Part shown: piece after piece, positions 24,491 to 33,638 of the stretch
Position numbering within the stretch: position 1 is the first letter of the stretch
How the letters are laid out: each line of letters opens with the position of its first letter
NCBI GenBank assembly: GCA_903881505.1
Contig: CAIRTM010000024.1
Span: 1 to 45,803, forward strand
DNA from: an uncultured delta proteobacterium
GTDB taxonomy: Bacteria; Desulfobacterota; WTBG01; CAIYCZ01; CAIRTM01
Length of the DNA stretch: 45,803 nt
Direction: 5' to 3'
Made by a program: the position numbers and the translations under genes
Notes under the pieces: generated by a model
The model's input: only the letters and a program-made list of their open reading frames with translations
Database searches by the model: none
What the model was told of the DNA's origin: nothing

Positions 24491-24603
24491 TTTAAAAATA
24501 GTATTTTTCCATAAACCACCGGCCCTGTACTGCGGACCTTTTTATTACATGCGGGGCAGCTGCCGGCCTTGCGCACGCTGGCCGGGGATTTGCGTCCGGA
24601 GTC

Positions 24604-25029
24604 CTACATTGACACCAGAAGCTCGGCCTCGGCAACGACCGCATCCTGCACGTAGGCTGTGCCGCGAAGCTTCCAGATGGTGCGTTTCTGGGAGATGCCT
24701 TCAAGCTCGAAGCGGATCTGGTCTCCCGGAACCACCGGCCGGCGGAAGCGGCAGTTGTCGATGCCGATAAAGCGCACACCGGAATTGTCGGCCGTTTTCT
24801 CGGGGTTTCGGTGAAACGCCCAGACCCCCCAGCTCTGCGCCATGGCTTCCACGATCAGCACGCCGGGCATGATCGGCTCGCCGGGAAAATGACCCTGGAA
24901 AAACGGCTCGTTGATGGTGACATTTTTAATGGTCACGATGCGCTTTTCTGATGTCTCGACCACCCGGTCAACCAGCAGAAACGGGTAGCGGTGCGGAAGG
25001 TAGTGCATGATGTCCTTGATCGTGATCAT
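24604..25029 (-). CDS. fabZ: 3-hydroxyacyl-ACP dehydratase
   Basis: A 141-residue single hot-dog-fold enzyme that dehydrates 3-hydroxyacyl-ACP in fatty acid elongation and competes with LpxA/LpxD for the same substrate. The catalytic His lies in LPHRYPFLLVDRV (near residue 15) and the catalytic Glu in PGVLIVEAMAQ (near residue 62), with GHFPGEPIMPG between them. The start overlaps the lpxD stop by 4 bases. Its usual place between lpxD and lpxA is kept, but the downstream gap to lpxA is stretched to 211 bases by an inserted repeat. Confidence 0.95.
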   Translation of the reverse strand: MITIKDIMHYLPHRYPFLLVDRVVETSEKRIVTIKNVTINEPFFQGHFPGEPIMPGVLIVEAMAQSWGVWAFHRNPEKTADNSGVRFIGIDNCRFRRPVVPGDQIRFELEGISQKRTIWKLRGTAYVQDAVVAEAELLVSM

Positions 25030-26078
25030 GTCGTTTTCTTCTCCTGCAGTGTGCGTAGTTCTGCCTCAAGGGCCTCGATTTTCTGTTCAAGCCGGGAAAT
25101 CGTGCGGCGCATCTCCGGCAGCCGGGGAAATGCCATTGTCGCCCTCAGGAACTCCCTGTGCGGTATAGCCGGAGCGCCCGAGACGATCTGGCCGTCGTCA
25201 AGATCGGATGCAACGGCGCCGCGCGCGCCGATAACGCAATCGCTGCCGATGGCAATATGGCCGACCGTGGCGCTCTGGCCGGCCATGATAACGCGGTCGC
25301 CGAGTTTCGTGCTGCCGGCAATGCCGGTCTGTGCCACGATGCAGCTGTCCTCGCCGACAACGACATTGTGGGCGATCTGCACGAGGTTGTCGATTTTGGT
25401 GCCGCGCTTGACCCAGGTACGGTCCATCGCGGCGCGGTCGATCGTGGTGCCGGCGCCGATTTCAACGTCATCGTCGATCTGCACGATGCCCAGCTGGGGG
25501 ATCTTGTAATAGGCGGCCCCGTCGCGCGCGAATCCGAACCCGTCGCTGCCGATCACGCTGCCGGCGTGGATAATGACCCGGCACCCGATGATGCAGCGCT
25601 CTTCGACCGTGACGTGCGGGTGCAGCAGCGTGTCGCAGCCGATTGAAACGTTTTTGCCGATGAAACAGTGCGGGTAGATGGTGACGTTGTCGCCGATACG
25701 GCATCCCGGGCCGATATAGACGAACGGGTATACCGTGACATTCGCGCCCAGCTGCGCGTCGCCGGCGATACATGCCTGCGGGTCAATTGCGCCGGGCTCT
25801 TTCGGCGGAGGGTTGAGAAAGCGCAGCGCCCGTGCGTAGGCCAGATAGGGATTGGCAACCCTGACAAGATTGCGGCCCGGGGCGACCGTGCCGGCCGCGC
25901 AGACAATCGCCGAGGCCTGCGTGGTCTCGATGTATTTCGCATACTTCGGGTTGGCGACGAAGGTGATATCGCCGGGGGCGGCCTTGTCAATGCCGGCCAG
26001 GCCCGAGATCACGGTGGTTTCATCGCCGACGATTTCGCCGCCCAGCAGCAGGGCGATTTCTTTCAGGGTGATTTCCAT
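25026..26078 (-). CDS. lpxD: UDP-3-O-(3-hydroxyacyl)glucosamine N-acyltransferase
   Basis: A 350-residue trimeric left-handed beta-helix enzyme adding the N-linked hydroxyacyl chain to UDP-3-O-acyl-GlcN, the third lipid A step. Three parts are visible: N-terminal uridine-binding domain (ISGLAGIDKAAPGDITFVAN), hexapeptide repeats (about residues 105-300) with the catalytic His in VQIAHNVVVGED, and a C-terminal helix (RLEQKIEALEAELRTLQEKK) that is likely a coiled coil contacting ACP. It lies 11 bases after skp. Confidence 0.95.
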   Translation of the reverse strand: MEITLKEIALLLGGEIVGDETTVISGLAGIDKAAPGDITFVANPKYAKYIETTQASAIVCAAGTVAPGRNLVRVANPYLAYARALRFLNPPPKEPGAIDPQACIAGDAQLGANVTVYPFVYIGPGCRIGDNVTIYPHCFIGKNVSIGCDTLLHPHVTVEERCIIGCRVIIHAGSVIGSDGFGFARDGAAYYKIPQLGIVQIDDDVEIGAGTTIDRAAMDRTWVKRGTKIDNLVQIAHNVVVGEDSCIVAQTGIAGSTKLGDRVIMAGQSATVGHIAIGSDCVIGARGAVASDLDDGQIVSGAPAIPHREFLRATMAFPRLPEMRRTISRLEQKIEALEAELRTLQEKKTT

Positions 26079-26089
26079 ACGCGAACCCG

Positions 26090-26617
26090 TTACTTTTTCT
26101 GAGAACCGGCATCGAGGATGGCGATGATTTTATCGGTCAGGTCGAGCGCCGGATCGATATGCAGCACCACCCGCTCGGAGCGTTCGAAGATGATGCTGAA
26201 TTCGTGTTTTTTGCCGTAGTCGCGCACGATCGGGATCAGCTCCTCGAGAATTTCGCCCGTGAGCTGGGCTTCCTTAAGCTGCAGTTCAGCCTTCTGGTCT
26301 TCGACCATGCGCTCATAGTCGCGCTGGCGGCGCGCCATGTCCAGTTCCTTTGAGCGGCGCACGTCATCGGTCAGCATCGCGCTCTGCTTCTGCAGCATTT
26401 CGGCGGCCTGCTCGATTTTCTCCTTTTCTTTCAAAAGTCCGTCCTTGACGCGCGCCGCCTCGGCGGTGAATTTTTCATTGGCGGCTTTGCCGGACTTGCT
26501 TTCCATGACCGCGCGCTGGATGTCAACATAGCCGATTTTCATCTCCGTTGCGCCGCAGACGGCTGCGCCGGCCAGCAGGGCGGTTGCGATCATGAATGAC
26601 AGCAGGGTTTTTTTCAT
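26090..26617 (-). CDS. skp: Periplasmic chaperone Skp/OmpH family
   Basis: A 175-residue exported protein: signal peptide MKKTLLSFMIATALLAGA..., mature start near TEMKIGYVDIQRAVMES (the conserved beta-strand segment), then two long charged helices (about residues 50-135) forming the tentacle coiled coil, and a final strand IIFERSERVVLHIDP. Skp trimers hold unfolded outer-membrane proteins in the periplasm and hand them to BamA, encoded directly upstream. ATG 26617 is chosen because AAGGAGA precedes it and the signal peptide begins there; a longer in-frame extension upstream lacks both. Confidence 0.9.
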   Translation of the reverse strand: MKKTLLSFMIATALLAGAAVCGATEMKIGYVDIQRAVMESKSGKAANEKFTAEAARVKDGLLKEKEKIEQAAEMLQKQSAMLTDDVRRSKELDMARRQRDYERMVEDQKAELQLKEAQLTGEILEELIPIVRDYGKKHEFSIIFERSERVVLHIDPALDLTDKIIAILDAGSQKK

Positions 26618-26690
26618 GGCGTTTACTCTCCTTGTGGATGGGTGTGGTGTAGTATGTATGTGGCCGTTGTCCATGCGATGCGGGCGGGCG

Positions 26691-29405
26691 TCAGAATACC
26701 CCGCCCATTGAAAATTCGAAGTTGTTTCTGTCTTCATCATACTCCGGCGACAAATTGACGCCCCAGCAGACACTTAAGGGGCCGAAGGGTGAGTACCAGT
26801 TGACGCCGACGCCGACGTCGTGGCGCAGATCCGACAAAAACCCCTCGCCGCTCCGGTAGGAGTTGCCGGCGTCGTAGAACATCAGGCCGCGCACACCGGC
26901 TTCCTTCATCAGCGGGAAATGGTATTCGGCGTTGAAGAAGAGTTCCTTTTTGCCGCCGACAACGTCGTATTTTTTATTGTAGTTTTTGGTCGGGTCGTAG
27001 TCGGGGTCTCCGGGCTGCGGCCGGGGGCGCGGTTCGCGCGGGCCCACGCTTCTGGCCTCAAAGCCCCTCAGCGAGTGCATGCCGCCCAGGAAGAATTTTT
27101 CCGAGATCGGGATGCCTTCACCCTGGTAGGGGAAGATCTGACCGATTGTGCCGCGCAGCATGAAGGCTGAGTTTTGCAGAACCGGAAAAAATTTTGCCGC
27201 ACTGCCGAGCACGGTTATAAAGCGGCCGTCGCCGCCAAGGCCGGCGACCTCAACGGAGGCGCTGTTGTAGACGCCCTTGCGCGGCGCCCAGTGGTCGTCG
27301 CGCGAGTCCTTGATCAGCGCGGTGATGATGCTGCTGACCGTGTTGCTGCCCTCCTGCTTCGAAATGGAAAGCGGAACTTTGTCGTCATCTTCAATCATTT
27401 TGATGTCAATGGCTTCGAAGCGGTAGGTCAGGTGCATGCGGGTGAAGTCCCAGTCGCGGAACGGAAAGCTGGTGCGCAAATTGATTCCGGCCGATTCCCG
27501 GTCGAAGTCATCGTATTCGCGCTCGATCCTGAACAGGTCGAATCCGACCGACTGGGGGCGGTCGCGGAACCAGGGCTCGGTGAAAGAAATATTGTAGTAG
27601 TTGGAGTAGCCGCCGATCTGGGCCATGAAGGTCAGGTTCTGGCCCCGGCCGAACAGGTTGTTCTGGGATATCGAGAACATGCCCATGATGCTGTCGGAGG
27701 AGCTGTAGCCCGCGCCGATGCTGAACGTGCCCGTGGGGCGCTCCTTGACCTCGACGCTGAGGTCGACCTGGTCCTCACTTGTGCCGGGCCGGGTGTTGAT
27801 GAGCACATCTTCGAAGAAACCGAGCTTGTTGATATTCTGCCTGCTGCGGTCGATCGCGTCCGAATTGTAGATGTCGCCTTCAAGCAGCGGCATTTCGCGC
27901 CGGATAACATTGTCGCGGGTGCGCGTGTTGCCGCTGATCAGGATTTTTTCAATGTAGATCTTGTTGCCCTTGGAAATGTCAAAGACGACCTTGACGGTTT
28001 TATCCTGCACCTTCAGCTCGGTCAGCGGCGTAATGTCGGCAAAGGCGAATCCTTTTGAGGAGTACAGCGTCTTCATGGCGATCATGTCTTCGTTGAGCAG
28101 CTGCCCGTTGAATGTCGCCCCCGGCGCCGACTTCAGTTTCGAGCGCAAAAAATCGGTTTCGTAGATCAGGTCGCCCTTGAAGTCCAGGCTGCTGATCGAG
28201 AAGCGCTCACCCTCCTCAACGGTGATATGCACGTAGACCTTCTCACCCTTGAACTCGACCTCGGGTGTCAGCACGTTGGCCTGCAGGAATCCCTGGCTGT
28301 AATAGTAGGCGCCGATGCGCTCGGCGTCTTTCGCCAGGGCTTCATCCTTGAATACTCCCCGGGAGGTGAACAGGGACAGGAGCCAGTGTTTTTTGCGGGT
28401 CTCCATGACTTTCTGCAGTTTTCGTGCGGAGATCGAGTCGTTGCCTGAAAACGTCACCTTGGCGACCTTGACGGCTTCGCCTTCCTTGATGCGGAATTCG
28501 ACGGAGCTGTAATCGTCGTCGACCGGGGTGACGGTATGGGTGATGGCGACCTCGTAGTACCCCTTGTCGACATAGACTTTGCGCATGCGGGTGATGTCGG
28601 CCTTGACCTTGGCGATATCCAGAATGGTTCGCACCTTGGTTTCCATGACTTTCTGCAGGTCTTCAAGCTTGACTTTTTTGTTCCCGCTGATCTGCACGGA
28701 GCGCACCATGGGTTTTTCCTTTACGTTGAAAACCACCACCATGCCCCGCTCGGTCTCTTCGGTGGCTATCGTGATGTCTTCGAAATAGCCCATCTGGTAG
28801 ATGCGCCGCAGGTCTTCCTGCAGCACCTGGGGCGAAAAAACCCGGCCCTTTCTGGTTTCGATGGCGAACAAAATGGCGTCCTGCTCGATAAAGAGGTTGC
28901 CGCGGGTCTGTACGTCGGCAACCATGACCTTGTTGAACATGATGTGGTTGATACGGGTGGCCAGCTCGCCCATTTCAGGCCCCAGCGTGCTTTCATCCTG
29001 CGTCGTGGCATAGGCCCGGCGGGGCGTGCCCGGCTCGGCCGTCGCTATTATGAGCGCGTCAACGCTGCAGCTCGATCCGATGCGGGTCAGGGTTCCACTC
29101 ACCACAAAGTCGGCGCGCAGGCGCTTGCCGATAACGACGGCCTTTTCCTCATCAATGCCGGTCCAGCCGAAACGCTGCACCAGTTCCTGCACGGCGGGAC
29201 GGTCGACGACCGTGATTTCGCCGCTTTCCTCGAGGCGGCTTGCCAGCATGGCGGGTATGGCCTGCTGCAGGTAGGTCATGTCGGTTTCGCTGTGCGTGAC
29301 AAACGGCAGTACCGCAACACGCACCTGAGAGGCTGCACGGGCCGTGCAGGGCAGCAGCACAAGCAGCGGCACAAGCGCTGAGAGGATTTTTTTGAGGTTC
29401 ATCAT
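26691..29405 (-). CDS. bamA: Outer-membrane protein assembly factor BamA with an N-terminal TolB/FlgO-like extension
   Basis: A 904-residue protein, about 95 residues longer than E. coli BamA. Order: signal peptide 1-25; an extra TolB-N/FlgO/CsgG-like domain about 27-160 (VRVAVLPFVTHSETDMTYL, ITVVDRPAVQELV, ADFVVSGTLTRIG); POTRA1-5 about 162-235, 236-310, 311-403, 404-482 and 483-556; and a 16-strand barrel to the C-terminal Phe. The barrel contains the conserved loop-6 MHSLRGFEARSVGPR, followed by a proline-rich insertion with PRPRPQPGDPDYDP. BamA folds and inserts outer-membrane proteins. It is 13 bases downstream of lolD and followed by skp. The role of the extra domain is unknown; it may replace accessory BAM lipoproteins. 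Confidence 0.94.
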   Translation of the reverse strand: MMNLKKILSALVPLLVLLPCTARAASQVRVAVLPFVTHSETDMTYLQQAIPAMLASRLEESGEITVVDRPAVQELVQRFGWTGIDEEKAVVIGKRLRADFVVSGTLTRIGSSCSVDALIIATAEPGTPRRAYATTQDESTLGPEMGELATRINHIMFNKVMVADVQTRGNLFIEQDAILFAIETRKGRVFSPQVLQEDLRRIYQMGYFEDITIATEETERGMVVVFNVKEKPMVRSVQISGNKKVKLEDLQKVMETKVRTILDIAKVKADITRMRKVYVDKGYYEVAITHTVTPVDDDYSSVEFRIKEGEAVKVAKVTFSGNDSISARKLQKVMETRKKHWLLSLFTSRGVFKDEALAKDAERIGAYYYSQGFLQANVLTPEVEFKGEKVYVHITVEEGERFSISSLDFKGDLIYETDFLRSKLKSAPGATFNGQLLNEDMIAMKTLYSSKGFAFADITPLTELKVQDKTVKVVFDISKGNKIYIEKILISGNTRTRDNVIRREMPLLEGDIYNSDAIDRSRQNINKLGFFEDVLINTRPGTSEDQVDLSVEVKERPTGTFSIGAGYSSSDSIMGMFSISQNNLFGRGQNLTFMAQIGGYSNYYNISFTEPWFRDRPQSVGFDLFRIEREYDDFDRESAGINLRTSFPFRDWDFTRMHLTYRFEAIDIKMIEDDDKVPLSISKQEGSNTVSSIITALIKDSRDDHWAPRKGVYNSASVEVAGLGGDGRFITVLGSAAKFFPVLQNSAFMLRGTIGQIFPYQGEGIPISEKFFLGGMHSLRGFEARSVGPREPRPRPQPGDPDYDPTKNYNKKYDVVGGKKELFFNAEYHFPLMKEAGVRGLMFYDAGNSYRSGEGFLSDLRHDVGVGVNWYSPFGPLSVCWGVNLSPEYDEDRNNFEFSMGGVF

Positions 29406-29418
29406 AAGCGTTCAGCTT

Positions 29419-30141
29419 TCAGCATGCATGCGGCACGATCGCGCCGTCACGCAGGGTTATGCAGCGCGGCATGCGCCGGGCAAATTCCTCGTTGTGCGTC
29501 ACCATGATCAGCGTGGTGCGCGTCCGGGCGTTGAGCTCGATCAGCAAATCGAAGACCTCCTGCCCGGTATGCGAGTCAAGGTTGCCGGTGGGCTCATCGG
29601 CCAGCACCAGTTCCGGGCCCATGATCAGGGCGCGCGCAACGGCTACGCGCTGCTGCTCTCCGCCGGAGAGTTCTCCGGGTTTATGGTGCATGCGGCTGCC
29701 AAGCCCGATGCGCTCCAGCAGCTCGCGAGCCCGCTGGCGGCAGCGCCGGGCGTCCTGCCCGGCGATCAGGGCCGGCATGCAGGTGTTCTCGACCGCATCG
29801 AATTCGGGCAGCAGGTGGTGAAACTGAAAAATAAAACCAACGCGCCGGTTGCGAAACCCGGCCCGTTCGGCCGGGGTGCGAGCAAATATATCCTCATCGC
29901 GGTAGAGCACCCGGCCGCCGGTGGGGCTGTCGAGCGCTCCCAGGATATGCAGCAGCGTGCTTTTGCCGGCGCCCGATGGGCCGATAATAGCCAGCATATC
30001 CCCGGCGCTCACCGTCAGGTTGACGCCGTTGAGCACCTGCGTCAGCGTGCCGTTGTGCGCATAGGCCTTGCATATGTCCTGAATCTGCAGCAGCCGGCCG
30101 TCAGTGCCGGCTTCGGTTCGCTGCGGGGCCGCATTATTCAT
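29419..30141 (-). CDS. lolD: Lipoprotein-releasing ABC transporter ATPase
   Basis: A 240-residue ABC ATPase with Walker A GPSGAGKSTLL, Q-loop FIFQFHHLLPEFDAVEN, signature LSGGEQQRVAVARAL, Walker B LVLADEPTGNLD and the switch His in MVTHNEEFA. The HHLLPEF signature is characteristic of LolD, which powers extraction of lipoproteins from the inner membrane. ATG 30141 overlaps the lolC/E stop (ATGAATAA arrangement); a TTG five codons upstream is in frame but less likely. It energises the permease encoded immediately upstream. Confidence 0.94.
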   Translation of the reverse strand: MNNAAPQRTEAGTDGRLLQIQDICKAYAHNGTLTQVLNGVNLTVSAGDMLAIIGPSGAGKSTLLHILGALDSPTGGRVLYRDEDIFARTPAERAGFRNRRVGFIFQFHHLLPEFDAVENTCMPALIAGQDARRCRQRARELLERIGLGSRMHHKPGELSGGEQQRVAVARALIMGPELVLADEPTGNLDSHTGQEVFDLLIELNARTRTTLIMVTHNEEFARRMPRCITLRDGAIVPHAC

Positions 30142-31378
30142 AGCGCAGAGCCTCAACCGGCTCGAGGCGGGCCGCCTGCAGTGCCGGGTAGATGGTCGCC
30201 AGAAAGCTGATGCCGATTGCGCACACGGTTACGAGCAGCGTATCCCAGATCTCGATTTTCACGGTCAGTGACGGGATATAGTACACGTCGCCGGCCAGCT
30301 TGACGAATTCATAGGTGTTCTGCAGCCAGGCAAGCGTGCAACCCGCGCTCAGTCCCAGGAGCGTTCCGATCGTGCCGATTACGAGGCCCTGGATCATGAA
30401 AATTTTCATGATGCCGCCCGCGGTGGCGCCCATTGATTTCAGGATGGCGATCTCGCGGTTTTTCTCGTTCACCATCATTACCAGGGTCGCGACAATGCTG
30501 AAGGCCGCCACGACAATGATCAGGATCAGGATAATGAACATAGCGGTCTTCTCGAGCCTGAGCGCCGCGTACAGGTTGCGGTGCATTTCCTTCCAGTCGC
30601 GCACGTTGTACTGCGGCGGCAGCAGTGCGCGTATCGCCTCGGCCACCGGCAGGCTGTTGTGGACATCGAAGATCCGTATCCAGATACCGCTGGCCTGATC
30701 GGGCATTTTCAAAAACTGCTGCGCGTCCGCCAGGCCGATATAGGCCATGCCGTTGTCATATTCATACATGCCGGACTCGAACAGGCCGACCACCATGAAT
30801 TTTTTCCAGCGCGGAACCATGCCCGAGGGGGCCAGCATCCCGGTGGGCGAGACGACCGTGACGGTTCTGCTGGGGGAGACGCCCAGCGTTTTTGCGAGCT
30901 CGCTGCCCACGATGATGCCCGGCAGCTCCTGATCGTCGCGCGCATGCCGGGCGGCAAGCTCTTCAAGGCGGCCGCTGCGCAGGTTTGACTCGATGCTGAT
31001 CACGCGGGCGGCGCCGTGCGGATCGATGCCCTGCAGGACGGCCCCGGAAATGTTCGTCTCCGATGCGAGCATGACCTGCGTCAGGATGAACGGTGTGGCG
31101 GCTGCCACGCCGCTGACCTGTTCCAGCTCATCGCAGGTGCGGTCGTAGTTTTCAAGGCCCGCGCCGTAGCCGCTGACGACAATATGCGAATTGGCCCCCA
31201 GTATTTTTTCGAGCAGGTCGTCGGTAAAGCCGGTCATGACGCCCAGCACCAGGATCAGGGCCATGACGCCGATGGCGACGCCGGCGATTGATATGAGCGT
31301 GATGAGCGAAACGAAGGCCTGCTTGCGTTTGGCGCGCAGGTAGCGTCCCGCGATAAAAAATTCAAAAGAGCCGCTCAT
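30134..31378 (-). CDS. lolC: Lipoprotein-releasing system permease, LolC/LolE family
   Basis: A 414-residue four-helix membrane protein of the FtsX/MacB type. The first helix (about residues 20-48: SLITLISIAGVAIGVMALILVLGVMTGF in part) is followed by a ~200-residue periplasmic domain, then three helices starting near residue 275. The cytoplasmic coupling segment is NEKNREIAILKSMGAT. With LolD it releases outer-membrane-destined lipoproteins to LolA. Only one permease gene is present, so it probably acts as a homodimer (LolF-like or LolC/E single-subunit form). It lies 18 bases after lysS and overlaps lolD. lolA and lolB are not in the window. Confidence 0.92.
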   Translation of the reverse strand: MSGSFEFFIAGRYLRAKRKQAFVSLITLISIAGVAIGVMALILVLGVMTGFTDDLLEKILGANSHIVVSGYGAGLENYDRTCDELEQVSGVAAATPFILTQVMLASETNISGAVLQGIDPHGAARVISIESNLRSGRLEELAARHARDDQELPGIIVGSELAKTLGVSPSRTVTVVSPTGMLAPSGMVPRWKKFMVVGLFESGMYEYDNGMAYIGLADAQQFLKMPDQASGIWIRIFDVHNSLPVAEAIRALLPPQYNVRDWKEMHRNLYAALRLEKTAMFIILILIIVVAAFSIVATLVMMVNEKNREIAILKSMGATAGGIMKIFMIQGLVIGTIGTLLGLSAGCTLAWLQNTYEFVKLAGDVYYIPSLTVKIEIWDTLLVTVCAIGISFLATIYPALQAARLEPVEALRYE

Positions 31379-31396
31379 GAGTGGCAGGTGCCCCCT

Positions 31397-32869
31397 TCAG
31401 CGCATCAGCGGAAATAAAATTACGTCCCGGATCGAAGCGGCATCGGTCAAAAGCATCACGAGCCGGTCGATGCCGATGCCCTCGCCGGCCGCGGGCGGCA
31501 TGCCGTATTCAAGCGCCAGCAGGAAATCCTCGTCGATCGCGCCGGTTACGCCTTCAATGCGGTCCTTGGCGGCGGCCTGGGCCTCGAAGCGTTCCCGCTG
31601 GTCGAGCGGGTCGTTGAGCTCGGAGAATGCGTTGGCGATTTCGCGGCCGGCGATGTAGAGCTCGAAGCGGTCGGTAACCGAGGGGTCATGCTCGCTGCGG
31701 CGGGCCAGCGGCGAGACCTCGACGGGGAAATGGGTGATGAAGGTCGGCTGTACCAGGTACGGCTCGGCGACGTGTTCGAAAATCGCCGCGATGAGTTCGC
31801 CGGGCGTTTCCCGCCCACACAGCGGCAGGCCAACCGCGGCCGCGTGCGAGCGCAGCTTTTCAGGGTTTTCAAGATCGGCCGGGTCAAAATTGCCGAACCG
31901 CGCCGCGGCCTCTTTCATGCTGAGCCGCTGCCAGGGGGCCGCAAAGTCGATGGCGGTTCCCTGATAGTCGACGGTGGTCGAGCCGCAGACCTCGGCGCAT
32001 ATCCCCGAAATCATGGTCTCGGTCAGGCCCATCAGGTCTTCATGGGTTGCGTAGGCCTGGTAGAATTCCACCATGGTGAATTCGGGGTTGTGCTGGGTCG
32101 AGATGCCCTCGTTGCGGAAATTGCGGTTGATCTCAAACACGCGCTCAAGGCCGCCGACCAGCAGGCGCTTCAGGTACAATTCGGGGGCGATGCGCATGTA
32201 GAGGTCCATGTCGAGCGCGTTATGGTGCGTTTTGAACGGCTGGGCGGTCGCCCCGCCCGGGATCGGGTGCATCATCGGCGTTTCGACCTCCTGGAAACCG
32301 TGTTCCTCCAGGAACCTGCGGATGAGGGTTATGATGCGCGAGCGGGCATGAAAGGTGCGCCGGACGTTTTCATTGGCGATCAGGTCGAGATAGCGCTGCC
32401 GGTAGCGGGTCTCAACGTCCTGCAGCCCGTGCCATTTTTCCGGCAGGGGCCTGAGCGACTTTGTCAGCAGGCAGACCTGCGAGGCCAGCACGGTCAGTTC
32501 ATCGGACTTGGTCAGAAAAGCCCGGCCGCGCACGCCGATGAAATCGCCGATATCGACTTTTTTGAACACGGCGAAGCTTTCCTCGCCGATTTCATTTTTC
32601 TGGATATAGGCCTGCAGGCGTCCGCTGCGGTCCTGCAGGTGCACAAAGGCCGCCTTGCCGAAGCTGCGCAGCGAGACAACCCGGCCGGCAAGGCTGAAAA
32701 CATCCGTGCAGGCCTCGATCTGCTCGCGCGTGCTGCCGGCAAAGCGTTCGGCGATCTGCGCGGCGCTGTGCTCGGCCCTGAAGGAGTTGGCATACGGGTT
32801 AATGCCCGCGCTCCTCAGTTCGGCGGCTTTTTCGCGGCGGTGCCTGATAAAATCCTTGAGTTCGTCCAT
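31397..32869 (-). CDS. lysS: Lysyl-tRNA synthetase, class II
   Basis: A 490-residue class II synthetase (E. coli LysS 505) that attaches lysine to tRNA-Lys. N-terminal OB-fold anticodon-binding domain (about residues 60-140, [19 protein letters not shown]), then the catalytic domain with motif 2 [20 protein letters not shown] near residue 235 and motif 3 [10 protein letters not shown] near the C-terminus. It is the first gene of the outer-membrane biogenesis operon, a linkage frequent in deltaproteobacteria. A putative promoter lies about 75 bases upstream. No strong ribosome site precedes the ATG. Confidence 0.96.
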   Translation of the reverse strand: MDELKDFIRHRREKAAELRSAGINPYANSFRAEHSAAQIAERFAGSTREQIEACTDVFSLAGRVVSLRSFGKAAFVHLQDRSGRLQAYIQKNEIGEESFAVFKKVDIGDFIGVRGRAFLTKSDELTVLASQVCLLTKSLRPLPEKWHGLQDVETRYRQRYLDLIANENVRRTFHARSRIITLIRRFLEEHGFQEVETPMMHPIPGGATAQPFKTHHNALDMDLYMRIAPELYLKRLLVGGLERVFEINRNFRNEGISTQHNPEFTMVEFYQAYATHEDLMGLTETMISGICAEVCGSTTVDYQGTAIDFAAPWQRLSMKEAAARFGNFDPADLENPEKLRSHAAAVGLPLCGRETPGELIAAIFEHVAEPYLVQPTFITHFPVEVSPLARRSEHDPSVTDRFELYIAGREIANAFSELNDPLDQRERFEAQAAAKDRIEGVTGAIDEDFLLALEYGMPPAAGEGIGIDRLVMLLTDAASIRDVILFPLMR

Positions 32870-32944
32870 GGGTGCGGCCGTATCCTGTCAGGGCTCGTGC
32901 CCGGAGCCGTTTCAGTAGACAATACATATATAAATAAGAGGGTT

Positions 32945-32973
32945 ACAGTAGCCTAAGTTGTCTGCCAAGTCAA
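32945..32973 (-). promoter_or_regulatory. Putative sigma-70 promoter for the lysS-to-waaA operon
   Basis: On the minus strand TTGACT (32973-32968) and TACTGT (32950-32945) are separated by 17 bases, placing a start site near 32938 and a leader of about 70 bases before lysS. The -35 is near consensus and the -10 is weak. By-eye call. Confidence 0.4.
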
Positions 32974-33082
32974 GGAAAAGCATTTTTTACTTACGTTTCA
33001 GGGCAAAGTGTGCTACATCTGGTGCGTGCCCGGATACCGCAGCGGCAGTAATTGATTGCACGAGAAAAAAGGAGGATGCCAT

Positions 33083-33508
33083 ATGTCGCCCGAGGAACTG
33101 AAAAAGACGATTCTTGAATTTGCCGCCAGTTATGGCTATTCAAATCTGATCACTATCGACGGCCAGGGGTTTCCCAAGAGCCGTATGATGGAAAATATCG
33201 CTCCCGGTGAGGACCTCGTGTTTTACTTTGCTACGTTCGCCTCTTCTGACAAAGTGGCAGAAATCAGGGCCCAGTCCCGGGTGAACGTTTTTCTGTACCG
33301 GCCCGAGGATCACTCCAGCATCTCGGTGACGGGCTCGGCCGACATTGTCATTGACGACGACGTGCGCCGGGCCAAATGGAAGGAGCACTGGAGCGGGTTC
33401 TGGAAGCAGGGCTGCACGGATCCTTCCTATGCCCTGATCCGGGTCGTTCCCAGGAAAATAGTCTATCTTGACTACCCGGCGCATCAGAAGGAAGTGCTGG
33501 AATTTTAA
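33083..33508 (+). CDS. Pyridoxamine 5'-phosphate oxidase-like flavin/cofactor-binding protein
   Basis: A 141-residue single-domain protein with the split-barrel fold of the PNPOx-like superfamily: YSNLITIDGQGFPKSRMM (strands 1-2), DLVFYFATFASSDKVAEI, VNVFLYRPEDHSSISVTGSA, and WSGFWKQGCTDPSYALIRV. It resembles small general-stress-type members (about 140-160 aa) that bind FMN, F420 or heme; the true PdxH signature is not evident, so vitamin B6 synthesis should not be assumed. ATG 33083 has AGGAGG seven bases upstream; an earlier in-frame codon at 33056 lacks one. It is divergent from lysS and followed by a weak hairpin and a new promoter, so it is probably monocistronic. Confidence 0.75.
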   Translation: MSPEELKKTILEFAASYGYSNLITIDGQGFPKSRMMENIAPGEDLVFYFATFASSDKVAEIRAQSRVNVFLYRPEDHSSISVTGSADIVIDDDVRRAKWKEHWSGFWKQGCTDPSYALIRVVPRKIVYLDYPAHQKEVLEF

Positions 33509-33518
33509 TGGGTTGCCG

Positions 33519-33540
33519 GCGCTGAAGTTAGCGCTTGAGT
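33519..33540 (+). terminator. Weak terminator-like hairpin after the PNPOx-like gene
   Basis: GCGCT (33519-33523) and AGCGC (33530-33534) form a short stem with a 6-base loop, followed by TTGAGTTTTT. The stem is only 5 bp, and the T-rich part overlaps the next promoter's -35. Confidence 0.25.
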
Positions 33541-33563
33541 TTTTCTGCCGCATATGTTACTAT
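33535..33563 (+). promoter_or_regulatory. Putative sigma-70 promoter for the yceD-rpmF-fab operon
   Basis: TTGAGT (33535-33540), 17-base spacer, TACTAT (33558-33563). This is the best promoter match in the window. Transcription would begin near 33570, about 70 bases before the chosen yceD start. Confidence 0.5.
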
Positions 33564-33638
33564 CGATAAATTTAACCGCAGCGGTCAAGCCGGGCGCGCA
33601 TGCAGCATGCGCGCGCCATACCTGAAAGGCCTGCGGTC

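Noticed and set aside
31688-32956. 422-residue plus-strand open frame opposite lysS
   Set aside because: Mirror of lysS codons; no family features, and lysS is unambiguous.
33083-33508. pdxH (pyridoxine 5'-phosphate oxidase)
   Set aside because: Too short (141 versus about 215 residues) and lacks the PdxH C-terminal signature; only the split-barrel fold is supported.
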